Of a stretch of DNA of 10,548 nucleotides, positions 1 to 5,900 are shown in pieces. The number at the start of each line of letters is the position of its first letter. The stretch's first letter is position 1. The stretch covers positions 1 through 10,548 of the forward strand of contig UQWH01000064.1 of NCBI GenBank assembly GCA_900544705.1. The letters run 5' to 3'. The DNA is from an uncultured Eubacteriales bacterium. Its GTDB lineage: Bacteria > Bacillota > Clostridia > Oscillospirales > Oscillospiraceae. The notes under the pieces are model-generated. The model made no database searches and was not told the DNA's origin. It saw nothing but the letters and a program-made list of their open reading frames with translations. A program made the position numbers and the translations under genes.

Positions 1-322
1 CGAGGAACTTGATGATGCTCGGCGTGACGTTCTTCTGGAAGCGCAGGCCGCCCTTGTACGGGCCGATTGCGCCGTTGAACTGGCAGCGGTAGCCGGTGTT
101 CGTGTGATAATTGCCGGCATCGTCCATCCACACCACGCGGAAGGTGAACATCCGCTCCGGCTCGACCATTCTCGTCAGCAGGTCGGCCTTCTCGTACTCC
201 GGATGACGGTCGAGCACCGGCGACAGCGAGGACAGAACCTCTTCTACCGTCTGCACAAACTCCGGCTCGTTGCCATGGCGTTCCTTCACGCCTGCGATCA
301 CTTTTTCGACATATGCGTTCAT
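1..322 (-). CDS. gdhA: NADP-type glutamate dehydrogenase, N-terminal part (runs off left edge)
   Basis: This is the first 107 codons of a hexameric glutamate dehydrogenase, which reversibly deaminates glutamate to 2-oxoglutarate and ammonium in the cytosol. The start at 322 is set by an AAAGGAG site about 10 bases upstream. The translated segment (begins MNAYVEKVIAGVKERHG) follows the E. coli-type GdhA N-terminus closely. It has LLTRMVEPERMFTFRVVWMD near residues 48-67 and the substrate-site segment AIGPYKGGLRF at about 85-95, whose Lys-Gly-Gly contributes to the glutamate pocket. The catalytic lysine and the Rossmann domain lie outside the window. Only 16 bp separate it from the pxpA stop, so it is probably the last or next gene of the rraA-pxpBCA operon, where it would consume the glutamate made by oxoprolinase. 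The family call is firm; cofactor preference (NADP) is inferred from resemblance. Confidence 0.93.
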   Translation of the reverse strand, partial: MNAYVEKVIAGVKERHGNEPEFVQTVEEVLSSLSPVLDRHPEYEKADLLTRMVEPERMFTFRVVWMDDAGNYHTNTGYRCQFNGAIGPYKGGLRFQKNVTPSIIKFL

Positions 323-338
323 CTGAATTTACGCTCCT

Positions 339-1100
339 TTACTGAAAATTCCGAATTTCAATGCCTTCTGCGGTGAAGGTGGCCCGAATTTTTTCCACAA
401 AGGCCAGCGCCTTCGCGCCGTCGCCGTGGACGCAAAGCGTATCGCCGCGGATGTCCAGCTCCTTGCCGTTCAGGGAGGTGACTTTGCCCTCCTTGACCAT
501 GCGGATGCAGCGCGCAATGGCGATGTCCTCGTCCGTGATCATCGCGCCCGGCATGGAGCGCGGCACAAGGGAGAGGTCGTCCATGTAGGCACGGTCGGCG
601 AAGATCTCGGATTTGGCGGTCAGACCCAGCTTTTCCGCTTCCTCGCCCAGTACGGCGCCGGCGCAGTAGTAGATCATGATGGAGGGGTCAATCTCATAGA
701 CGGCCTCGCAGATGGCACGGGAGGTTTCCCGGTCATACTGGCAGAGATTGCCGAGTGAGCCGTGCGGCGCGACGTGCTGGAGCTTCAGACCCTCGGATTT
801 TGCAAAGGCCCACAGCGCACCGATTTGATATTTCACATAGTTTTTGGTTTCCAGCGGGCTGAGCGTCATTTTTCTGCGGCCGAAGCCCATGAGATCCGGG
901 TAGCCGGGGTGCGCGCCGACGGCGACGCCGCGCGCGGCGGCTGCCTTAACGGTGCGGTCCATGACCATGGGGTCGCCGGCGTGCCAGCCGCAGGCAATGT
1001 TTGCGGAGGTGACATATTGGATGATCTCCGCGTCGTTTCCCAGCTTGTAGGCGCCGAAGCTCTCACCCATATCGCTGTTCAGGTCGATTTGGTAGTGCAT
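339..1100 (-). CDS. pxpA: 5-oxoprolinase subunit PxpA, LamB/YcsF family (253 aa)
   Basis: PxpA works with PxpB and PxpC in the ATP-dependent opening of 5-oxoproline to glutamate in the cytosol. Family motifs are in order: LNSDMGESFGAY (residues 7-18), ANIACGWHAGDP (33-44), GAHPGYPD (62-69), GFGRR (72-76), EIFADRAY (165-172) and LCVHGD (222-227). Length matches the family (about 245-255 aa). I chose the ATG at 1100 over the one at 1115 because GGGAGGA lies about 6 bases upstream of 1100, inside the first codons of the longer form. The start overlaps the pxpC stop by 22 bp, indicating translational coupling. Oddity: the usual HVKPHGALYN segment reads HVAPHGSLGN (109-118), so the family Lys is Ala111 and the Tyr is Gly117 (consensus recalled, not computed). 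The family call is secure; the exact substrate is less so. Confidence 0.9.
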   Translation of the reverse strand: MHYQIDLNSDMGESFGAYKLGNDAEIIQYVTSANIACGWHAGDPMVMDRTVKAAAARGVAVGAHPGYPDLMGFGRRKMTLSPLETKNYVKYQIGALWAFAKSEGLKLQHVAPHGSLGNLCQYDRETSRAICEAVYEIDPSIMIYYCAGAVLGEEAEKLGLTAKSEIFADRAYMDDLSLVPRSMPGAMITDEDIAIARCIRMVKEGKVTSLNGKELDIRGDTLCVHGDGAKALAFVEKIRATFTAEGIEIRNFQ

Positions 1101-2119
1101 GATGATTCCTCCCATTGTTCAATTTCCACGTCGAAGGTCTGCGCGCCGACGTGGATCCGGTACTGTTTTGCGGACGGAGCGGCCAGTCGCTCCCGAAGCG
1201 CGCGCAGGCGCTTGCGGCGGGCGATCAGTTCGCGCTGTGCGGTATCCGGATCGACGGCCGTGAAGCGGATGCGGTCGCCGGCTTTGCACTGCGCGAGGAT
1301 CGGCAGGTCGACCGTGATAACGGTGGCGATCTTGGTATAGCCGCCGACGGTCTGGTGGTCGGCCAGCATCACGATGGGCTTGCCGTCGGACGGCACCTGA
1401 ATGGAGCCGGTGACGATGCCGTCAGAGATGATGTTGCCGTCCGTTTTGTGCTCGATGACCGGCCCGTCCAGACGGTAGCCCATCCGGTCGGACTCGGCGC
1501 TGACAGTGTAGGTTTCGTGCAGAAAGGTGTCCAGCCCCGCCTGTGTGAAGCGATCGTCCTGCGGGCCCATCAGCACCCGCACGATGCGCACGCCCGGCTC
1601 GGGCGGCTCCTGCGCGAGCACGCGGCGCTGCATCCCGGGAAGCGTTTCCACGCTGCGCCGGAGCGGGAGCACGTCGCCCTTTTGCAGGCGGCGGCCCTGA
1701 TAACCGCCGATGGAGAAGCGCGCCGTGGTCGACCGGCTGCCCAGCACTTCTTCCAGCGCAAGCCCGCCCGCGAAGGCGAGGTAGGCGCGGCAGCCGGAGC
1801 ACGGCTCGGTGAAGGACACGACGTCGCCGGGACGGACGGAGAAGGCGCGGCCGGTGGAAACGTCCTGCCCGTTGCATTGCAGCCCCAAGTCCGCGCCGGT
1901 CACGGCGAGCACCGCCGATGCTTCAAAGCGCAGCGTGGGGCCAAGAAGCGTGATCTCCAGCCCGGCTTCACCGGGGTCGTTGCCGACCAGAAGGTTGGCG
2001 CTTTCCAGCGCCGGGGCGTCCATCGCGCCGGAGACCGGCACGCCGTAGCGCTCATAGCCTCTGCGCCCCAGATCCTGCACGGTGGTCAGTAGTCCGCCGT
2101 TTTCTACGATCACTTGCAT
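1079..2119 (-). CDS. pxpC: 5-oxoprolinase subunit PxpC, KipA/biotin-dependent carboxyltransferase-like (346 aa)
   Basis: PxpC (formerly YbgK/KipA) pairs with PxpB in the oxoprolinase complex. The protein is canonical along its length. It has GLLTTVQDLGRRGYERYGVP (residues 9-28), SGAMD (30-34), LLVGN (43-47), LAVTGAD (71-77), the RAYLAFAGG core (111-119), GSRSTT (127-132), SDRMGYRL (210-217), GSIQVPSDGKPIVMLADHQT (238-257) and GGYTKIATVI (259-268). The ATG at 2119 is chosen because AAGGAG sits 8 bases upstream and the protein then begins in the normal place (MQVIVENGGLL); a longer frame opening at 2224 has no family resemblance. It overlaps the pxpB end by 10 bp and the pxpA start by 22 bp. 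The C-terminal tail after about residue 318 (YRIHVGAQTFDVEIE) resembles the first strands of a biotinyl/lipoyl domain but carries no attachment lysine motif. Confidence 0.92.
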   Translation of the reverse strand: MQVIVENGGLLTTVQDLGRRGYERYGVPVSGAMDAPALESANLLVGNDPGEAGLEITLLGPTLRFEASAVLAVTGADLGLQCNGQDVSTGRAFSVRPGDVVSFTEPCSGCRAYLAFAGGLALEEVLGSRSTTARFSIGGYQGRRLQKGDVLPLRRSVETLPGMQRRVLAQEPPEPGVRIVRVLMGPQDDRFTQAGLDTFLHETYTVSAESDRMGYRLDGPVIEHKTDGNIISDGIVTGSIQVPSDGKPIVMLADHQTVGGYTKIATVITVDLPILAQCKAGDRIRFTAVDPDTAQRELIARRKRLRALRERLAAPSAKQYRIHVGAQTFDVEIEQWEESSCTTKST

Positions 2120-2859
2120 GGCGTTTTCTCCTTCCGGTAGGTTTTGGGAACATAGGTGCCGGCCTCGACCTGACTGCGGATCTCGGCGAATTCTTCCTTG
2201 CTGATGGGAATGTGCCGCATCCATTGCCCGGCTTGCAGCAGGAAGGGATTCTCCTTCCGGGGGTCGTAGGCGGGGACGGGCGTGGTACCGATGATATTCC
2301 AGCCGCAGGGCTGATCAAAGGGAATGATGTCGCTCAGGCCGAGCTGGACGACGATGCTCCCGGCGGGAATTTTGACCCGCGGCGTCTGGCGGCGCTTGAA
2401 GGAGAAGGGATTCTCCATCCGCGCGCCGTAGGGATGGCCGGGCGCGAAGCCGAGCATATACACATAATAGTCGCTCTGGCTGTGGATGCGGATGATCTCC
2501 TCCGGCGTTTTGTGCTCCAGTGCGGCGATCTCCATAAGATCGGCTGCGTATTCACCCTCGTAGCAGACGGGAATTTCCGTGATCAGCCCGGAGGCGGGGT
2601 CCTCCGGCAGCGCGGAGGCGCTCTCGGAGAGTTTCCGGATCAGCGCGGTCAGGTCATGATAAGACAGCTGCTCCGGGTCGTAATGTACCAGAAGAGAGCG
2701 GTAGGCCGGGATGAGCTCGCCCAGACCGGGGAGAGATTGGACTGCCAGCGCGGCCATCAGGCGCTTGACCTTTGCGCTGACCTCCAGACTGATCTCGTTT
2801 TCAAATTCCACCAGAAGCGCCTGATCGCCGGCGTGGCGGAAAACGATCGCGGACGCCAT
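2110..2859 (-). CDS. pxpB: 5-oxoprolinase subunit PxpB, KipI/allophanate hydrolase subunit 1 family (249 aa)
   Basis: PxpB binds PxpC to form the ATP-using part of 5-oxoprolinase. An N-terminal KipI-like domain (residues 1-90, GDQALLVEF at 11-19, PAYRSLLVHYDP at 51-62) is followed by a cyclophilin-like domain. That domain has EIPVCYEGEYAADL (95-108), EEIIRIHS (120-127), YMLGFAPGHPY (134-144), TPRVKIPAGSI (159-169), GWNIIGTTP (186-194) and a final LLQAGQWM stretch. The ATG at 2859 follows the rraA stop by one base (TGA-G-ATG). The site upstream is weak, so the start is probably coupled to rraA translation. Oddities: the usual PGFPYLGG reads PGHPYGAR (140-147), and SPGGW reads QPCGW (183-187). 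Slightly longer than common PxpB proteins (about 220-245 aa). The family call is strong; the motif changes suggest altered substrate handling. Confidence 0.88.
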   Translation of the reverse strand: MASAIVFRHAGDQALLVEFENEISLEVSAKVKRLMAALAVQSLPGLGELIPAYRSLLVHYDPEQLSYHDLTALIRKLSESASALPEDPASGLITEIPVCYEGEYAADLMEIAALEHKTPEEIIRIHSQSDYYVYMLGFAPGHPYGARMENPFSFKRRQTPRVKIPAGSIVVQLGLSDIIPFDQPCGWNIIGTTPVPAYDPRKENPFLLQAGQWMRHIPISKEEFAEIRSQVEAGTYVPKTYRKEKTPCK

Positions 2860-2860
2860 C

Positions 2861-3541
2861 TCAGTCCACGTATTCCACGCCGAGCTGTTCCAGCGTGGCG
2901 TCCACGAAGGGGCGGGGGAAGCCCTTGCCGGCGAGAATGTCGCGGATCTGGCCTTCTTCTTTTTTGTGCACGGCCCAGCCTTGCTCGGCCAGCGCGGCGG
3001 CGTTTTCCGGTTTGATGACGAGCAGACCGTCGCCGTCGCCCACGAGGATGTCGCCCGGACAGATGACCTGACCGGCAACCGTTACGGGGAAATTGATCTC
3101 GCCGGGGCCGTTCTTATAGGGGCCGTTGGGCGTGACGCCTCGGGCATAGACGGGGAAGTCCGTCAGCGCGGAGAGCTCGTCATAGTCGCGGATGCAGCCG
3201 TCGACGACAAAGCCGGCAATGCCGCGGCTGCGGGCGTAGGTACTCATGATCTCGCCGCAGAGGGAACGGCTCAGGCTGCCGCCGGAGGCGATGACCAGAA
3301 TGTCGCCGGGCTGCGCCAGATCGAGCGCCTTGTGGAACATCAGATTGTCCCCGGCGGGGCAGCGAACGGTGAAGGCCACGCCGAGCAGCGGCGTTTTGTT
3401 GACGTTTTTCAGTCCGGCATCCACGGCGGCGATGCGGCCCATGCAGTCGTCCAGATTGGCGACGGGCAGGCCGCGGAAGGCTTCGACCAGTGCGCGGTCA
3501 GGGCGGGGGAAGTCCCGGCGGATACGGCAACCAACAGACAT
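2861..3541 (-). CDS. RraA-family protein, likely oxoacid aldolase/decarboxylase (226 aa)
   Basis: RraA-fold enzymes include 4-hydroxy-4-methyl-2-oxoglutarate/4-carboxy-4-hydroxy-2-oxoadipate aldolases and oxaloacetate decarboxylases; E. coli RraA is an inactive relative that binds RNase E. The sequence shows DCMGRI (residues 32-37), FTVRCPAGDN (57-66), QPGDILVIASGG (77-88), GEIMSTYARSRGIAGFVVDG (96-115) and the Arg118-Asp119 pair used for substrate and divalent metal in active members. Because the RD pair is intact, an enzyme is more likely than an RNase E regulator. The acidic residue 21 positions before Arg118 is Glu97; I recall Asp there in studied aldolases. Start at 3541 with AAGGA about 8 bases upstream. 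First gene of the oxoprolinase operon, one base before pxpB. The true substrate is unknown; a C4-substituted 2-oxoglutarate would fit the context. Confidence 0.82.
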   Translation of the reverse strand: MSVGCRIRRDFPRPDRALVEAFRGLPVANLDDCMGRIAAVDAGLKNVNKTPLLGVAFTVRCPAGDNLMFHKALDLAQPGDILVIASGGSLSRSLCGEIMSTYARSRGIAGFVVDGCIRDYDELSALTDFPVYARGVTPNGPYKNGPGEINFPVTVAGQVICPGDILVGDGDGLLVIKPENAAALAEQGWAVHKKEEGQIRDILAGKGFPRPFVDATLEQLGVEYVD

Positions 3542-3561
3542 AATATTTTCCTTCTTTCCGA

Positions 3562-3590
3562 TTGATTCTTTTTGTGTTTTCTAGTATGAT
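3562..3590 (+). promoter_or_regulatory. Sigma-A-type promoter of the LysR regulator gene
   Basis: A TTGATT -35 box (3562-3567), a 17-bp spacer and a TATGAT -10 box (3585-3590) predict transcription starting near 3597. That lies after the in-frame ATG codons at 3586 and 3589, so those cannot be the start, and supports initiation at the TTG at 3616. The element occupies the 74-bp gap between the divergent rraA and LysR genes. I found no comparably good promoter for the rraA operon on the other strand. Confidence 0.6.
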
Positions 3591-3594
3591 GAAA
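3578..3594. promoter_or_regulatory. Possible LysR-type operator (T-N11-A dyad)
   Basis: TTTC-N9-GAAA forms a short inverted repeat matching the loose T-N11-A shape of LysR-family sites (T at 3580, A at 3592). It covers the -10 box of the regulator's own promoter, which is the expected place for autorepression. It also lies 37-53 bp upstream of the divergent rraA start, where activation could occur. The motif is short and could arise by chance. Confidence 0.35.
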
Positions 3595-3615
3595 GCGAAA
3601 AAGGGGGGACGGGCT

Positions 3616-4533
3616 TTGAATCTTTCCGATGTGGAGCTGTTTTTGATGATCGTGCGGACGCAGAGCATCACCAAAGCGTCCGAACTGCTGTTTCTCTCCC
3701 AGCCGACGGTCAGCCAGCGCCTGCGGGCGCTGGAAGAAACGCTGGGCTATCCACTGCTGCTGCGCAGCAAGGGTCTCAAGCGCATCGAACTGACGCGGGA
3801 GGGAGCGGAGTTTCTGCCGCTGGCGGAGCGGATGGTTTCGCTCTGGAAGGAGAGCTGCCATTTGCAGCCCCGGCAGGAGCGGCAGGCGCTGGACATCGGC
3901 TGCGCGGACAGTGTGAACACCGCCCTTCTGGCGCGGCTCTACCGGCGTCTGCTGCGCGAGAACACGCTTGATTTGCAGCTGCACACGCATCAGTCCTCGG
4001 AGCTTTACAACATCCTCGACGCACGGGATATTGATCTGGCGCTGGTGTTTTATCCGCTCCACTATAAGAATATCATCTGCCAGAAGGTCTTTCAAGAGAA
4101 ACTCTGTCTGGTGCAGTCCCAGCATCCCGCCGTGCCCAAGCCGGTCGTGCATACGGAGGAGCTGGACCCCTCGCGGGAGCTGTTTCTCAAGTGGAACGAT
4201 CAGTACCAGATCTGGCACGACCAGTGGCTGACAAATTACGGCCGGCCCTATGCCACGGCGGACACGATCATGCTGCTGCTCGCGCTGTGGGCGGAGGAAA
4301 GCTGCTGGATGATCGCGCCGGAATCCGTGGCGGCGGAGCTGTGCCGCTATCGGCCGCTCTATGTCAGCCAATTGCGCAATCCGCCGCCCGACCGCTGCTG
4401 CTACAAGATCACGCACCGCCAGCCTCTCGGCGTCCGCGCGGGCGCGCTGGCGCAGTTTGAAGCGGCGCTGGATCGGTATTTTGGCGAGCTGCACTTCGAC
4501 CTGCACCTCGGAGAGGTCTGGCAGGAGCGTTAG
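3616..4533 (+). CDS. LysR-type transcriptional regulator (305 aa, TTG start)
   Basis: A DNA-binding regulator with the LysR N-terminal winged helix-turn-helix: SDVELFLMIVRTQSITKASE (residues 4-23) leading into LLFLSQPTVSQRLRALEETLG (24-44) and LTREGAEFLPLAERM. This is followed by a periplasmic-binding-protein-like effector domain from about residue 90 (LDIGCADSVNTALL). The TTG at 3616 is preferred. AAGGGGGG lies about 9 bases upstream, it gives the family-typical opening (MNLSDVELF) and a usual length near 300 aa, and the upstream ATGs overlap the -10 box. It is divergent from the rraA-pxpBCA-gdhA operon, so it is the likely regulator of that operon; the ligand could be 5-oxoproline or a derivative (inference). 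Its stop overlaps the convergent aminotransferase stop by 3 bases. Confidence 0.88.
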   Translation: MNLSDVELFLMIVRTQSITKASELLFLSQPTVSQRLRALEETLGYPLLLRSKGLKRIELTREGAEFLPLAERMVSLWKESCHLQPRQERQALDIGCADSVNTALLARLYRRLLRENTLDLQLHTHQSSELYNILDARDIDLALVFYPLHYKNIICQKVFQEKLCLVQSQHPAVPKPVVHTEELDPSRELFLKWNDQYQIWHDQWLTNYGRPYATADTIMLLLALWAEESCWMIAPESVAAELCRYRPLYVSQLRNPPPDRCCYKITHRQPLGVRAGALAQFEAALDRYFGELHFDLHLGEVWQER

Positions 4534-4555
4534 CCGCGCGCGGCTAGCGCCTTTT
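4527..4555 (+). terminator. Hairpin terminator at the convergent gene ends
   Basis: The 16-bp perfect palindrome TAGCCGCGCGCGGCTA (4531-4546) is extended by GCG/CGC arms (4527-4529 and 4548-4550) across one U-G pair. CTTTT follows at once on the plus strand. It fits an intrinsic terminator for the LysR gene and lies inside the last codons of the aminotransferase. On the minus strand no T-run follows, so termination of the aminotransferase mRNA here is less clear. Confidence 0.5.
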
Positions 4556-5702
4556 CGATGCGCGCCAGGGCTTCGACGATGCGGTCAAAGGCGCAGGCGT
4601 AGGACAGCCGCAGGTAGCCCTCGCCGTTGGCGCCGAAGGCGGAGCCGGGGACGGTCGCGACGTGGGCGGTATCAAGCAGATAGTCTGCCGCCTCGCGGGA
4701 GGTCATGCCCAGCGGCCGGATATTGACGAAGATGTAGAACGCGCCGTTCGGCACGACGCAGGACAAGCCGTCAATCGCGTTGATCGCCCGTACCGCGTAG
4801 TCGCGGCGGCGCTCATATTCCAGACGCATCCGCTCGATCTCCGCCTCGCCCTGCTCCAGCGCCGTGATGCCCGCCTCCTGCACAAAGGAGGGCGCGCAGG
4901 TGTTGATATACTGGTGCACGCGCACCATTGCCTGAATGAATTCCTTCGGCGCGGCGGCGTAGCCCAGACGCCAGCCGGTCATGGAATAGCACTTGGAAAA
5001 GCCGTTGAGCGTGATGGTGCGCTCGCGCATTCCGGGCAGGGAGGCGAAGCTCACGTGCTCCGCACCGCCGTAGACCAGCTTTTCGTAGATCTCATCGGAA
5101 ACGACGATGAGATCATTTTTTTCTGCCAGCGCGGCCAGCGCTTCCAGTGTTTCGCGGGTCTGCACCGTGCCGGTGGGGTTGCCGGGGGTGTTGAGGATGA
5201 GCATCTTCGTCTGCGGCGTGATCAGCCGGGCGATCTCAGCCGGGTCGATCTGGTAGTTGTTTTCCTCCCGCAGACCGTAGGTCACGGGCTTTGCGCCGAA
5301 GAACTGCGGCACGTGGATGTAGTTGAGCCACACGGGGTCCGGGACGAGGATCTCGTCGCCCTCGTTCAGAAAGGCGGCGATGGCGGCATAGGTGCCCTCG
5401 CCCACGCCGACGGTCACGAGAATTTCCTCCGGGGCGTAGGTGATGTGGTTGTCGCGCGCCAGCTTGCGGCAGATCGCCTGCCGGAGCTCGTTCGTGCCGT
5501 AGTTTGAGGTATAGAATACGTTGCCGCCCTGCACGCTCTGATAAAGTGCGTCCTTGATGAGCTGCGGGGTGTCGAAATCCGGCCGCCCGATCTCCATGTG
5601 GATCACGTCGATGCCGTCGCAGGCCATCCGGTTTGCCCGCTCCATCATCACACGGATGCCGGAAAAGGGCAGAGCCTGCATACGCGGGGCTGCTTGGAAC
5701 AT
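4530..5702 (-). CDS. PLP-dependent class I/II aminotransferase (390 aa)
   Basis: A fold-type I aminotransferase of the aspartate aminotransferase superfamily, moving an amino group between an amino acid and a 2-oxo acid in the cytosol. Counting from the ATG at 5702: SNYG (66-69), NTPGNPTG (171-178, Asn175 contacts PLP), SDEIYEKLVY (202-211, Asp203 and Tyr206), SKCYSMTGWRLGY with the Schiff-base Lys237, and the carboxylate-binding Arg365 in YLRLSY. Length is typical. The 5702 start is chosen because GAAGGGAG lies 9 bases upstream, whereas it abuts the ATG at 5711 directly; the ATG at 5747 is upstream of the predicted transcription start. Substrate specificity cannot be read from sequence. A link to the neighbouring glutamate operon is possible but unproven, since it has its own promoter. 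Confidence 0.9.
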   Translation of the reverse strand: MFQAAPRMQALPFSGIRVMMERANRMACDGIDVIHMEIGRPDFDTPQLIKDALYQSVQGGNVFYTSNYGTNELRQAICRKLARDNHITYAPEEILVTVGVGEGTYAAIAAFLNEGDEILVPDPVWLNYIHVPQFFGAKPVTYGLREENNYQIDPAEIARLITPQTKMLILNTPGNPTGTVQTRETLEALAALAEKNDLIVVSDEIYEKLVYGGAEHVSFASLPGMRERTITLNGFSKCYSMTGWRLGYAAAPKEFIQAMVRVHQYINTCAPSFVQEAGITALEQGEAEIERMRLEYERRRDYAVRAINAIDGLSCVVPNGAFYIFVNIRPLGMTSREAADYLLDTAHVATVPGSAFGANGEGYLRLSYACAFDRIVEALARIEKALAARG

Positions 5703-5738
5703 GGTGGACATCTCCCTTCGTTTTTTGCTTACAGCCTC

Positions 5739-5767
5739 ATTATACACCGGGACTTCCTATTTGGAAA
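5739..5767 (-). promoter_or_regulatory. Sigma-A-type promoter of the aminotransferase gene
   Basis: On the minus strand TTTCCA (5762-5767) and a perfect TATAAT (5739-5744) are separated by 17 bp, predicting a start near 5732 and a leader of about 30 bases before the ATG at 5702. The -35 box overlaps one copy of a 9-bp direct repeat. Confidence 0.65.
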
Positions 5768-5799
5768 ATTCATATATCATATCTTAATTATTGGAAAAT
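5761..5799. repeat. Pair of TTGGAAAAT direct repeats, possible operator
   Basis: TTGGAAAAT occurs at 5761-5769 and 5791-5799, 30 bp apart start to start, close to three helical turns, so both face the same side of DNA. The first copy covers the -35 box of the aminotransferase promoter. The AT-rich stretch between holds a CATATATCATAT run. Regulator binding is plausible but not shown. Confidence 0.35.
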
Positions 5800-5837
5800 A
5801 GAATAATAAAAAAGTGACACAATGGATGCAATGACAG

Positions 5838-5866
5838 TTGCGGCGGGGCAGGCGCTGTGATAAAAT
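5838..5866 (+). promoter_or_regulatory. Candidate promoter of the hydrogenase operon
   Basis: TTGCGG (5838-5843), 17 bp, then TAAAAT (5861-5866) predicts a start near 5873 and a leader of about 28 bases. The -35 match is only partial (TTG kept), so an activator may be needed. AAGGAG at 5889-5894 serves the ATG at 5901. Confidence 0.45.
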
Positions 5867-5900
5867 GTAGCTGAATTTTCGGCTTACGAAGGAGAAAACA

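Noticed and set aside
1115..2092. 325-codon open frame on the plus strand opposite pxpC
   Set aside because: PxpC shows family motifs along its whole length; this frame has none and no ribosome site.
3586..3615. ATG codons at 3586 and 3589 as the LysR start
   Set aside because: They overlap the -10 box, lack a ribosome site and would add ten residues not usual for LysR proteins.
3542..3615. Promoter for the rraA operon on the minus strand
   Set aside because: Only weak -10-like sequences without a fitting -35 box are visible, so I do not annotate one although a promoter must exist here or nearby.
3409..4506. 365-codon open frame on the minus strand opposite the LysR gene
   Set aside because: It lies opposite a well-supported LysR regulator, has skewed Arg/Gln/Leu composition and runs into the rraA gene in another frame. 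A GC-rich antisense shadow.
5703..5747. Aminotransferase starts at 5747 and 5711
   Set aside because: 5747 is upstream of the predicted transcription start, and the only ribosome site directly abuts 5711; 5702 has normal spacing.
5818..5836. CAATG repeats and TGACA elements upstream of the hydrogenase as a Fnr/Rex-type operator
   Set aside because: The repeats are only five bases and no proper dyad matching known Fnr or Rex sites could be found.
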